From positions 122,058 through 186,057 of the forward strand of contig JACZJT010000047.1 of the NCBI GenBank assembly GCA_014860445.1: a DNA stretch of 64,000 nt, written 5' to 3'. This DNA is from Burkholderiales bacterium (GTDB taxonomy: Bacteria > Pseudomonadota > Gammaproteobacteria > Burkholderiales > SG8-39). The notes beneath the pieces were generated by a model. That model searched no databases, was not told the DNA's origin, and saw only the letters and a list, made by a program, of their open reading frames with translations. Below, one piece after another: positions 7,937 to 16,575 of the stretch. Both the position numbers and the translations under genes were made by a program. Position 1 is the first letter of the stretch; the number at the start of each line of letters is the position of its first letter.

Positions 7937-9636
7937 AGTTTGGCCATGAATGCGCCGGTGCACCATTCGCTCCAGATGCCGCGGTAAATGGCCTCGAGCG
8001 CGCGGGTATAGCCGGCGGCGTCGCACAGCGGCGAAACCCGCATGGCCTCCCTCAACCCTGCGCGCAGCGCCTGCAGCTTCTCCGTATCGCTCGCCAGATC
8101 TGCCGCGATGGCGAGAAATTCGGCGGAATCGCGCGCGACCAGTTGCGGCAGTCCGACCGTGTTGAGCAGGCTCAAACCCGCCCGCGTGCGGAATTCATCC
8201 CCGGCGAGACTGAGCACGGGAACCCCCAGCCAAAGCGTTTCGCAGGTGGTTGCGCCGCCATTGCATGGATAGGCGTCGAGCGCGATATCGACCTGTTGGT
8301 GCAGGGCTCGAAAGCCCGGTTTGTCCAGGCGTTCGCTGAAGCGGATGCGCTGCGCATCCACGCCCTTTTCGACAAACACGCGCAGCAGCCGCGCACGCGC
8401 CTCCCCAGGCGGGACCGTCGCCATGAGCAGCTGCGCGTCTTTCACCCGCAGCAACAACTCGGCCCACAGGCCGACCACCCCGGCGTTGAGCTTGGCCACG
8501 TTGTTCATGGAACCGAAGGTCACGTGGCCTGACTGCAAGGCCGGCAGGGGCCCCGGTGCGCTCGTGTCCTCGTCCTGCGGTTGATAGCACCAAAGACCCT
8601 GCGGCATGCGCAGCAGCCGCTCGCGATAGCGCCCCCGGCTCGCCTCGGGCGGGTCGGCGTAGGCATCGGTCAGCCGGTAGTCCATGGCGCGCATTCCGGT
8701 GGTATTCGGATAGCCGAGAAACGTCATCTGCAACGGTGCCGGCTTGCGCGCAAAAAGCAGCAGCCGGTTGCCGCGTGTGTGACCCGAGAGATCGACCAGA
8801 ATGTCGATCGCTTCGCTTTCCACCAAAGCGGCCGCCTGCGTATCGTCGAGCCCGCTGATGTCGCGCCAGGCGTGGCCGTGAAGACCAAGCTTGGCATCGG
8901 GTACCGGCGCATTGCAATAACAGCTGATCGCATAGCCGTCGCGTTCGTGCTGCGCAAGGAAGGAATGAATGAAATCGGTCGCCGCATGCCCGAAAAAATC
9001 GGCAGACACGTAGCCGATGCGCAATGTGCGTTGCGGCTCGGGTGCGTTGGAGTAAGTACGGTCACGCCAAAGGGGATCGGCAACGCGCCGACCCCAGTCG
9101 AAATGCTCGGCTGCGGTGCGCTCCGCACTATCGCGATCGGAAAGATTGAGGGCGAAGAGCAGACTCGCGCGCGCGTCGGGGAAATCCGGTGCAGCGGCGA
9201 GGCAGGCACGAAACGCCTCCACCGCGTCCGCCGCCTCGCCGCGGGACAGCAGGCTCAGTGCAAGGTTGTAGTGCAGCGACGCATTGCCAGCGTCGAGCAC
9301 GAGCCCCCTGCGATACGCGCTGATTGCTTCGTCCAGCCGCCCCGCCTCATGCGCCAGATTGCCGATGTACATCAGCGGGAGCATGGAACCCGGCGCGTTC
9401 ACCGCGGCGCGCTCGAGCACCGCGCAAGCCTCATCGTAACGACCCAACGCGCGACAACTCGGCCCCAGTTCCGCCAGCGCCTCGGCATTCGTGGCCTCGC
9501 GTCGCAGCACGACTTCGAGCGTGGCAAGCGAGGTCGCGGGGTCGCCGCGCTCGCGCTCGTCCCGGCTGCGAGCGATCAGCCCGGCCACCGATTCGGGCGG
9601 AGTACCCAGCAATTGGCGCAGAAGCCGCTTAAGCAT
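7933..9636 (-). CDS. TPR-SPINDLY/OGT-type glycosyltransferase (GT41), paralog 2
   Basis: The protein has 567 residues. A basic amphipathic start (MLKRLLRQLL) is followed by about four TPRs (residues 20-150) and the GT41 region. Landmarks are RIGYVSADFFGHAATDF (conserved His217), ILVDLSGHTRGNR, FLGYPNTTGM, VTFGSMNNVAKL with the catalytic-type Lys382, and CNGGATTCETLWLGVPV in the nucleotide-binding lobe. The tail has the cluster motif YRGIWSEWC. ATG 9636 is chosen because it gives the MLK start shared with neighbours; its first 8 bases are the end of the preceding gene (ATGCTTAA), which implies coupled translation. The glycan acceptor and sugar are unknown; pilin is the leading candidate from context. 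Confidence 0.88.
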   Translation of the reverse strand: MLKRLLRQLLGTPPESVAGLIARSRDERERGDPATSLATLEVVLRREATNAEALAELGPSCRALGRYDEACAVLERAAVNAPGSMLPLMYIGNLAHEAGRLDEAISAYRRGLVLDAGNASLHYNLALSLLSRGEAADAVEAFRACLAAAPDFPDARASLLFALNLSDRDSAERTAAEHFDWGRRVADPLWRDRTYSNAPEPQRTLRIGYVSADFFGHAATDFIHSFLAQHERDGYAISCYCNAPVPDAKLGLHGHAWRDISGLDDTQAAALVESEAIDILVDLSGHTRGNRLLLFARKPAPLQMTFLGYPNTTGMRAMDYRLTDAYADPPEASRGRYRERLLRMPQGLWCYQPQDEDTSAPGPLPALQSGHVTFGSMNNVAKLNAGVVGLWAELLLRVKDAQLLMATVPPGEARARLLRVFVEKGVDAQRIRFSERLDKPGFRALHQQVDIALDAYPCNGGATTCETLWLGVPVLSLAGDEFRTRAGLSLLNTVGLPQLVARDSAEFLAIAADLASDTEKLQALRAGLREAMRVSPLCDAAGYTRALEAIYRGIWSEWCTGAFMAKL

Positions 9637-11362
9637 GCGGGGCCCTCTCGCACCAGTCCCGCCAAGCCTCCCGGTACAGCGATTCCAGGGACCGCGTAAA
9701 ACCTTTCTCGTCCAGCAAGGGCGAAGCGCGCATGCGTGCGCGCAGCCCCTGGCGCAACTGCGACAGCTGCTCCAGGTCCGATGCCAGTTCGCGCGCAATG
9801 CGCAGGTAGTCCGATTCAGACCTTGCGATCAGCTGAGGCAAACCGATGACCGACAGCAGGCTCAGTCCTGCCCGCGACTGAAACAACTCGCCCGCCAGGC
9901 TGACCACGGGCAAGCCCATCCAAAGCGTTTCGCAGGTCGTGGCGCCACCGTTGCAGGGATGGCTATCCAGGGCGATGTCGATTTCCCCGGACAAGGCCCA
10001 GAACTGCTCGCGCGCGAGCGGAGCACGGAAAAATAAAACCTCGGACGGTACGCCCTGGCGCGCGAATTCGGCGGCGATGCGCTCGCGCGCCTGGCCGGCG
10101 CCGACAGTCGCGACGATCAGGCGCGACCGCGGTATCGACAACAGCAGCCGCGACCACAGTGCAATCATTGCCGGCGTAATCTTTAGCATTGAATTGAGCG
10201 AGCCAAAGGTGATCTGCCGCGACTGCAGAGCCGGCAACGGTCCCGGCTCGGGCATGGATGCAGGCGGCCGAAAGCACCACAGACTGTGCGGCAGGCGCAG
10301 CAGCTTTTCGGTGTAGTAGCCATCGGCGGCACCCGGGGGGTCGAGCCGTGCATCGCTTATGCGATAGTCCATGGCGCTCATGCCGGTGGTTGCCGGGTAG
10401 CCGAGATAAGTCACCTGCACCGGCGCGGGCTTGCGCGCAAATGCGGCCAGCCGGTTGCCGTTCGTGTGTCCGGACAGATCGACCAGGATGTCTATGCGGT
10501 CTGCGCGTATCAGGGTTGCAAGCGCCGCGTCGTCCTGCCAGCGCACGTCGCGCCAGCAGGACACGGTCGCACGCAGCCGGTCGGTAACCGTATCGGTCGC
10601 CTCGGTGCTCGAATAGCAATAGGTTTCAAAACCGGCGCGATCGTGGGCGGCCAATATGGGCTCGAGGAAACTGCTGGCCGCGTGGTCGCGGAAATCCGCC
10701 GATACATAGCCGATGCGCAATTGCCGCAGCGGATCACACGCGTTGGGATGGCCGGCAGCGGACGCGCGCAAAGGCTCCGCATTGATTTCCGCCCAGCGGC
10801 AATGTTCCGAACGCAGCAGCAGCGGATCCTCACCCAGCAACGCCAGCAGAAACAGGTAACCCGCGTAGGCCTGCGACAGATCGGGCCGCAGCGCGAGCAA
10901 ACGGCGATAAACGGCCAGGGCTTCGTCCGTGCGCCAGCAGGACTGCAGCGTGAGCGCCTGGTTGTACATGGCCGGACCGTTGTCCGGGTCGAGCGCCAGC
11001 GCCCTGGCGCTCAGTTCCAGCGCTCGATTGAGCTGTCCTGCCTGGCGGTTGGCCTCGGCGGCGTTGCATAGCGGCGTCGGCTGCTCACCTGCGAGACTGA
11101 GCGCGGTCTCGAAGCGCTCGCAGGCGAGTTCCTTCTCACCGCGTTCGAGCGCGATGGCGCCCAGCAGTTCCCAGGGACCGGGCGCAGCCGCATCGCGCGC
11201 GATGAGGTCCTGGCATATTTGTGTGGCGGCGGCGTAGTCGCGTGCGCGCATCAGCGCCAGCGCCTGAGAAAGGGTGATTTCCGCTTCCGGCAAAGTCGCC
11301 CGCGCAGCGGTGTCCACCGATCTACCGGAACCGGCGAGTTGTCTGATCAGACGTTTAAGCAT
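9629..11362 (-). CDS. TPR-SPINDLY/OGT-type glycosyltransferase (GT41), paralog 3
   Basis: The protein has 577 residues. It opens with MLKRLIRQLAGSG, has TPR-like repeats between about 30 and 165, and a GT41 domain with RIGYVSADFRDHAASSF (His227), ILVDLSGHTNGNR, TYLGYPATTGM, ITFGSLNSMLKI (Lys394) and CNGGATTCETLWMGLPV. The end reads YREAWRDWCERAPHA. It starts inside the last codons of paralog 4 (8 bp overlap, ATGCTTAA) and its own stop overlaps the start of paralog 2 in the same way. All recognised catalytic residues are present, so it is probably active. Donor sugar cannot be inferred. Confidence 0.88.
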   Translation of the reverse strand: MLKRLIRQLAGSGRSVDTAARATLPEAEITLSQALALMRARDYAAATQICQDLIARDAAAPGPWELLGAIALERGEKELACERFETALSLAGEQPTPLCNAAEANRQAGQLNRALELSARALALDPDNGPAMYNQALTLQSCWRTDEALAVYRRLLALRPDLSQAYAGYLFLLALLGEDPLLLRSEHCRWAEINAEPLRASAAGHPNACDPLRQLRIGYVSADFRDHAASSFLEPILAAHDRAGFETYCYSSTEATDTVTDRLRATVSCWRDVRWQDDAALATLIRADRIDILVDLSGHTNGNRLAAFARKPAPVQVTYLGYPATTGMSAMDYRISDARLDPPGAADGYYTEKLLRLPHSLWCFRPPASMPEPGPLPALQSRQITFGSLNSMLKITPAMIALWSRLLLSIPRSRLIVATVGAGQARERIAAEFARQGVPSEVLFFRAPLAREQFWALSGEIDIALDSHPCNGGATTCETLWMGLPVVSLAGELFQSRAGLSLLSVIGLPQLIARSESDYLRIARELASDLEQLSQLRQGLRARMRASPLLDEKGFTRSLESLYREAWRDWCERAPHA

Positions 11363-13109
11363 GTTCCCGTTCCTGCTCGCACCAATGTCGCCAGATCGTC
11401 CGATACTGCGCTTCCATAGCCCGCGCAAATGTCTGCCCGTCGAGCAGAGAGGAGCCAGGCAGGGACTCCTGCAAGGTTTTGCGCATTGCCACCAGTCTGG
11501 CCGGATCTCCGGCGAGTTCTGCGGCGAGCGCCACGTACTCCTGCGTGCTGGCCGCGATCATGTGCGCCAGACCGCAGTTGCTGAGCAGGCTCAGCCCCGC
11601 GCGCCCCACGAAGCTATCGCCCGCAAGCGTGATCACTGGAACGCCCAGCCACAGGGTCTCGCAGGTCGTCGCGCCGCCGTTGCAGGGAAACGGGTCGAGG
11701 GCGAGATCCACACGCCGGTGCGCCGCCCAGTACTCGGCCGAGGGCAGGCGCGCCTGCAGTTCGATCCGGTCCTCGGCGATGCCTTCCGCGTTGAACCAGG
11801 CGCTGATGCGCTCACGCGCGGCTTCCGTCGGAACATTGACCAAAAGCAGCCTGGAATCAGGTACCGCGCGCAGTATGTCCGCCCAGACCTTGATCAAGCC
11901 CGGATGGAGTTTGTATGCGGCGTTGAACGACCCAAAGGTGACATGGCCGTTTGCGAGTACCGGCGCCGGATTGTCCGGCGCGGCCGCTTGCGGAGGCTGG
12001 TAGCACCACAGGCTGTGCGGCATGCGCAATAGCTTTTCGACGTAACGCACTTCCGTGCCGGGCGGATCGGCGTAAGCGTCGCTGATGCGGTAATCCATGC
12101 TGTGCAGTCCGGTGGTGTTGGCATAGCCCAGATAGGTGAGTTGCACCGGGGCCGGCTTGCGCGCGAACAAGGGCAAGCGATTGCCCGCGGTGTGCCCGGA
12201 CAAATCCACCAGTATGTCGATGCCGTCGCGACGGATTAGGGCGTCGGCATCGGCGTCGTTCAGGTAACGGATATCCCGCCAATGGTCGGCGCAACGCTGC
12301 AGCTGCGCCGTCATCTCGTCCTGCGTCGCACCGCTGTAATAGCAGATTACCTCGGTGCGCGCCCGATCCCGATTGAGAAGCAAGGGGAGAAAATGAAACG
12401 CGAGCGGATGGCGATGAAAATCCGCGGACACATAGCCCACGCGAATACGCCGTTCCGGATCGGGCGGGTTTGCGTGGGGCGCGTGTTCGCATGCTTGCAG
12501 CCTGCCCCAGGCCAGGTGCTCACGCAGCAGTTCATCGGCGTCGATGTCCGGCATGGTGGTCAGTGCGAACAGCAGATTGCTGCGCAGACCGGCATCCGAC
12601 GGCATTCTGGCCAATGCCTCACGATACAGAGTCAGCGCGTCGCGCGGCCTACCCTGCTTCTGCAGCAGCAATCCGAGGTTGCTGTAAGTGAGTTGCCAGG
12701 TTTCGTAATCGCGCTCGGCGTCGAGCAGCTTCAAGGCCGAACGGTAACTGGACTCAGATTCGCCCTCTCTTCCGCTTTCCTGCTGCATTCTTCCCAGGTT
12801 GTACCAGGCCTGCGCCAGCGCGGGATCGAGTTGCAGGGCGTGCAGATACGCAGCTTCAGCCTCGCCGGCCTGTCCGATCGCATCGAGTTCCGCGCCGAAA
12901 TTGCACCAGATCCTGGAGTCCTGCGATTGCAGTTCCAGGCACTCGCGGTAGCATTCGACCGAAGCTGCATGCTCGCCTGCACCGGCGAGTTCTGACGCGC
13001 GAATCAGCCAGCTGCGCAGGGGGTCGATAGGCACGGCGGTTTCGATATCCGCCGCAGGAGAGTCGCCCGCGCCGCCGCGCATCAGTTTTTTGAGCAGGTT
13101 TTTCAGCAT
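11355..13109 (-). CDS. TPR-SPINDLY/OGT-type glycosyltransferase (GT41), paralog 4
   Basis: The protein has 584 residues with a start rich in Lys and Leu (MLKNLLKKLMRGG) and a TPR region spanning about 45-185. GT41 marks are RVGYVSADFHRHPLAFHF (His234), ILVDLSGHTAGNR, TYLGYANTTGL, VTFGSFNAAYKL (Lys400) and CNGGATTCETLWLGVPV. The His-Pro in its HRHP motif resembles OGT more than the His-Ala found in its neighbours. The tail is YRTIWRHWCEQEREHA. The ATG overlaps the stop of paralog 5 by 7 bp (ATGCTGA). All expected catalytic residues are intact. Confidence 0.88.
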   Translation of the reverse strand: MLKNLLKKLMRGGAGDSPAADIETAVPIDPLRSWLIRASELAGAGEHAASVECYRECLELQSQDSRIWCNFGAELDAIGQAGEAEAAYLHALQLDPALAQAWYNLGRMQQESGREGESESSYRSALKLLDAERDYETWQLTYSNLGLLLQKQGRPRDALTLYREALARMPSDAGLRSNLLFALTTMPDIDADELLREHLAWGRLQACEHAPHANPPDPERRIRVGYVSADFHRHPLAFHFLPLLLNRDRARTEVICYYSGATQDEMTAQLQRCADHWRDIRYLNDADADALIRRDGIDILVDLSGHTAGNRLPLFARKPAPVQLTYLGYANTTGLHSMDYRISDAYADPPGTEVRYVEKLLRMPHSLWCYQPPQAAAPDNPAPVLANGHVTFGSFNAAYKLHPGLIKVWADILRAVPDSRLLLVNVPTEAARERISAWFNAEGIAEDRIELQARLPSAEYWAAHRRVDLALDPFPCNGGATTCETLWLGVPVITLAGDSFVGRAGLSLLSNCGLAHMIAASTQEYVALAAELAGDPARLVAMRKTLQESLPGSSLLDGQTFARAMEAQYRTIWRHWCEQEREHA

Positions 13110-14833
13110 GCGCGGCCCTGCGCTGCAGTTTGCCGCACACACCACTCGCGCCAGGCCGCGCGGAAACACGCTTCCAGATCGCGCGTATAGGCGCGCGCAT
13201 CCATCAGCGGGGACGCGCGCATGCGTTCGCGCATGCCGGAGCGCAGCAGACTCAATCGCGCCGGGTCGAGTGCAAGTTCCCGGGCAATGCGCAAATATTC
13301 CTCAGGCTGTTGCGCGACCAGTTCCGGCAGGCCCGCAGTGCTCAGTATGCTCAGGCCCGCGCGCGAGAGAAAGGACTCGCCCGCGAGGTTGACCAGCGGC
13401 ACACCCAGCCACAGCGTCTCGCAAGACGTGGCTCCGCCGTTGGAAGGAAAAGGATCGAGCGCGATGTCGATCTCGGCGTGCAAGGCCCAGAACTCCGGCA
13501 AACGCAGAAACCCGTGGAATTCCAGTCTGGCCGTCGTCACCCCGTTCATTTCGAACTCGCGCACAATCCGCTCGCGCGGCGATCCCGCAGGAACCCCTGC
13601 AAGCACCAGTCTCGATTCCGGCAGGGAAACCAGCAGCCGCGACCACAGGGCAAGCAGACGCGGCGTAAGCTTGAATGCGGAATTAAGCGAACCAAAAGTC
13701 AGCCGCCCGGTCCCGGATGCAGGCAGGGGGCCGACCTCGGGCATTCCCGGCGGCGGCGCGAAACACCACAGGCTGTGCGGCAGGCGCAGCAATTTTTCGA
13801 TGTAGTACGCCTCGCTGCGGCCGGGCGGGTCGGCGATCGCGTCGCTAATCCTGTAGTCCATTTGCGCCAGTCCGGTCGTGCCCGGATAGCCGAGATAGGT
13901 CAGTTGCACCGGTGCGGGTTTGCGCGCGAACAGGCTCAGCCGGTTGCCCGAGGAATGTCCGGACAGGTCGATCAGGACGTCGATGCCGTCCCGGCGGATC
14001 AGGTCCTCGGCCGCCGCATCCGACAGCGCCAGAATTTCCCGCCAGTTCGGCGCAAGCGCTTCGTAGCGCCGCGTGATCTCGTCGGCCACCGGCGTGTTCG
14101 AGTAGCAATACACCTCGACGCGAGCGGAATCGTGATGCTCGATCAGGGGCAGAAGAAAATCGCTCATCGCATGCTGGCGAAAATCCGCCGAAACGTAAGC
14201 GATGCGCAGACGCCTCCCGGGTTCGGACGAATTCGCATGCGGCGCGGCAGGCGGCGTTGATGCCGCGAGGTGTACGGCTCCGCGGCAATGCGCCTCCAGG
14301 ATAAGCGCGGGGTCGGCGCCGGCTCGATTGAGGAGCGTCGTATAACTGGTGTGCAATCTGGCGAAATCGGGATGTCGCCGGAGCGCGTCGCGACACGCCG
14401 CCAGCGCTTCCTCACTGCGCCAGCAGGTCTCCAGGGCCAGCACGCGAATGTGCAGGAAGGGCGCGAAGTCCGGCTTGAGCACAAGGGCCCGGTCGATCAG
14501 TTCCAGTGCGCGTTCGCCGCGCTCGGCGCGACGGTTCGCCTCAGCCGCATTGGCCAGCGCCTGCGCATCGTCGCCTGCCAGCGCGAGCACCTGCTCGAAG
14601 CGCTCGCACGCGAGCGGATAGTCGCCGAGGTTGAGCGCGGCAACACCGAACAGTTCCCAGGCTTTCAGCATGCGCGGATCCCGTTCCAGAACGCTCTCGC
14701 ATATTCTCGCCGCGCCCGCATAGTCATGCGAGTGCAGCAACCGGATTGCCTGCTCGATTTGCGACGTGGCGTCTTCGTCGGCAATGTGCGGCGTACGCCG
14801 GTGCAGCAAGCCGCTCAGCAGCCCCTTCAGCAT
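13103..14833 (-). CDS. TPR-SPINDLY/OGT-type glycosyltransferase (GT41), paralog 5
   Basis: The protein has 576 residues starting MLKGLLSGLLHRR. The TPR region (about 25-165) resembles that of paralog 3 closely (shared segments around LACERFE and NAAEANR), suggesting a relatively recent duplication. The GT41 region has RIAYVSADFRQHAMSDF (His221), VLIDLSGHSSGNR, TYLGYPGTTGL, LTFGSLNSAFKL (Lys388) and SNGGATSCETLWLGVPL, where Ser replaces the usual Cys before Asn-Gly-Gly. The frame stays open to 15496, but that extension lies inside paralog 6 in another frame and is rejected. The ATG overlaps the previous stop by 7 bp (ATGCTGA). The tail is FRAAWREWC plus a short extension. Confidence 0.88.
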   Translation of the reverse strand: MLKGLLSGLLHRRTPHIADEDATSQIEQAIRLLHSHDYAGAARICESVLERDPRMLKAWELFGVAALNLGDYPLACERFEQVLALAGDDAQALANAAEANRRAERGERALELIDRALVLKPDFAPFLHIRVLALETCWRSEEALAACRDALRRHPDFARLHTSYTTLLNRAGADPALILEAHCRGAVHLAASTPPAAPHANSSEPGRRLRIAYVSADFRQHAMSDFLLPLIEHHDSARVEVYCYSNTPVADEITRRYEALAPNWREILALSDAAAEDLIRRDGIDVLIDLSGHSSGNRLSLFARKPAPVQLTYLGYPGTTGLAQMDYRISDAIADPPGRSEAYYIEKLLRLPHSLWCFAPPPGMPEVGPLPASGTGRLTFGSLNSAFKLTPRLLALWSRLLVSLPESRLVLAGVPAGSPRERIVREFEMNGVTTARLEFHGFLRLPEFWALHAEIDIALDPFPSNGGATSCETLWLGVPLVNLAGESFLSRAGLSILSTAGLPELVAQQPEEYLRIARELALDPARLSLLRSGMRERMRASPLMDARAYTRDLEACFRAAWREWCVRQTAAQGRAC

Positions 14834-16575
14834 GGCGTTCGCTCCGCGTGTAGTCGGCACCATTCGCGCCACGCATCGCGATAAAGGGCTTCCAGATCGC
14901 GCGTGAAACCTCCGGCGTCGAGCAGTGGCGAAACCCGCAGGCGTTCGCGCAATGTCGCGCGCAACTGCGCCAGGCCCGACAGATCTGCGGCCAGGCGCAG
15001 CGCAACTTCGACGTACTCCTCCAGCGTCGGGGCGGCGAGTTCCGGCAAGCCGGCATTGCTGAGCAGGCTGAAGCCGGAGCGCGCGGCGCCGCTGCGCGCC
15101 TTGGGATCGCTGCAACTGACCACGGGTACGCCCATCCACAGGCTTTCGCAGGTGGTCGTGCCGCCGTTGCAGGGGTAGGAATCGAGCGCAATATCGATTT
15201 CCAGGTATTGCTGCAGACAGGCGTCCAGGGGCAGGCGCCCGACCAGATCGAGACGGTCCGCGTATACGCCCGCCGCGTCGAAAATCTCCAGCATGCGGTC
15301 CAGACTCTCTCCGCTGGGCGCGCCTATCATGCGCAGGCGCGAGCCCGGCAGCCGATGCAACAGCTGCGCCCAGGTCCGCAGCATGGCGTTGCTGATGCGG
15401 GGGAAGCTGCAAAACGAACCGAAAGTCACGCAGCCCCGGCCGAGCGCGGGCAGGACATTGCAGGCGGGCATCGAGGCTGGCGGCAGATAGCACCATTTGC
15501 TGTGCGGCAGGCGCAGCAGCCGTTCGCGGTACTCACCGTCGGCCTCGCCCACCGGATCGGCGTAGTGATCGCTGATCCTGTAGTCCATCGCAGCCATGCC
15601 GGTGCCGCCTAGATAACCCAGCCAGGTCATTTGGACCGGTGCCGGTTTGCGCGCGAACAGCGGCAGGCGGTTGCCGCCGGTGTGTCCGGCCAGGTCGATG
15701 AGAATGTCTATGCGATCGTCGCGGATCAGGCGTGCGGCTTCATCATCGGAAACCCCGGCGATATCGCGCCATTCGTCGGCGAGCCCGCGCAGCCTCAGAC
15801 TGACATCGTCGGGCCGCGGGTTGTTCGAATAGCAAAACACCCGCAAGGCACGGCGGTCGTGCCGCGCAAGAAACGGCTCGACGAAATACGCCATTGCATG
15901 GCGGCGGAAATCGGCCGACACATACCCAACGCGCAGCGTCCGTTCCGGATCGGGGGCATTGGCGTGCGTTTCTGCAGCCGCTGTCAGGGGGTCCGCATAC
16001 AACTCGCCCCAACGCCGGTATTCAACCGCAAGTTGCTGCGGTGGCAGCAGATCGGCGCGATTCGATAAGAACAGGAGATTCGAGTGGACATTGATGTCAC
16101 CCGGCCTGAGTTCAATCTCGCGCCGCAAACAGTCCAGGGCCTCATCCAGCCGGTCCAGTTCTTCCAGCGCATTGCCCCTCACCCGCCAGGCGCGTGCGTC
16201 CTGCGGCCGCAGTGCCAGCGCCTGCTCGCTCAATTCCAGGGCGCGCGCGAGATTCCCGGCGCGACGATTGATTTCGGCCGCATCGACCAGGTAATCCGGC
16301 TCGTCGGGTTGGGCGGAGAGAATATGGGCATAGCAATCGAGCGCGCGTTCCAGCTGTTTCTCATCCAGCGCGATACGCGCAAGCAGGCTCCACGCCGGCG
16401 CGTGGCGCGGTACCTGCTCGAGCAGCGAACGGCATACCGCCTCGGCCGTCGCTCGGTCGCCGCGCTCATAGGATTCCAGTGCCTGCGCATAGCGCGGTCC
16501 GGCTTCGCTGCCGCTTTCGGCATGCGCGTCGCGCGAAGTGCGGCGGTTGAAACCTTGCAGCAAACCCTTCAGCAC
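14827..16575 (-). CDS. TPR-SPINDLY/OGT-type glycosyltransferase (GT41), paralog 6, with altered catalytic-site residue
   Basis: The protein has 582 residues, GTG start (VLKGLLQGFNRR), TPR region about 25-170. Most of the GT41 fold is normal: RVGYVSADFRRHAMAYF (His226), ILIDLAGHTGGNR, TWLGYLGGTGM and CNGGTTTCESLWMGVPV. The segment that carries the catalytic-type Lys in the other seven reads VTFGSFCSFPRIS: Arg393 (codon at 15397-15399) replaces Lys and Cys389 (15409-15411) replaces the conserved Asn. A short insert (residues DPKARSGAA) follows the nucleotide-binding lobe motif. It may be inactive, regulatory or of changed specificity. The GTG overlaps the previous stop by 7 bp (GTGCTGA). The tail is YRDAWREWC. 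Confidence 0.87.
   Translation of the reverse strand: MLKGLLQGFNRRTSRDAHAESGSEAGPRYAQALESYERGDRATAEAVCRSLLEQVPRHAPAWSLLARIALDEKQLERALDCYAHILSAQPDEPDYLVDAAEINRRAGNLARALELSEQALALRPQDARAWRVRGNALEELDRLDEALDCLRREIELRPGDINVHSNLLFLSNRADLLPPQQLAVEYRRWGELYADPLTAAAETHANAPDPERTLRVGYVSADFRRHAMAYFVEPFLARHDRRALRVFCYSNNPRPDDVSLRLRGLADEWRDIAGVSDDEAARLIRDDRIDILIDLAGHTGGNRLPLFARKPAPVQMTWLGYLGGTGMAAMDYRISDHYADPVGEADGEYRERLLRLPHSKWCYLPPASMPACNVLPALGRGCVTFGSFCSFPRISNAMLRTWAQLLHRLPGSRLRMIGAPSGESLDRMLEIFDAAGVYADRLDLVGRLPLDACLQQYLEIDIALDSYPCNGGTTTCESLWMGVPVVSCSDPKARSGAARSGFSLLSNAGLPELAAPTLEEYVEVALRLAADLSGLAQLRATLRERLRVSPLLDAGGFTRDLEALYRDAWREWCRLHAERTPC

Noticed and set aside
13103-15496. 797-residue reading of paralog 5 as a double-domain fusion
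   Set aside because: The N-terminal part is a shifted frame of paralog 6; the MLK start at 14833 and the 7-bp overlap match the other junctions.
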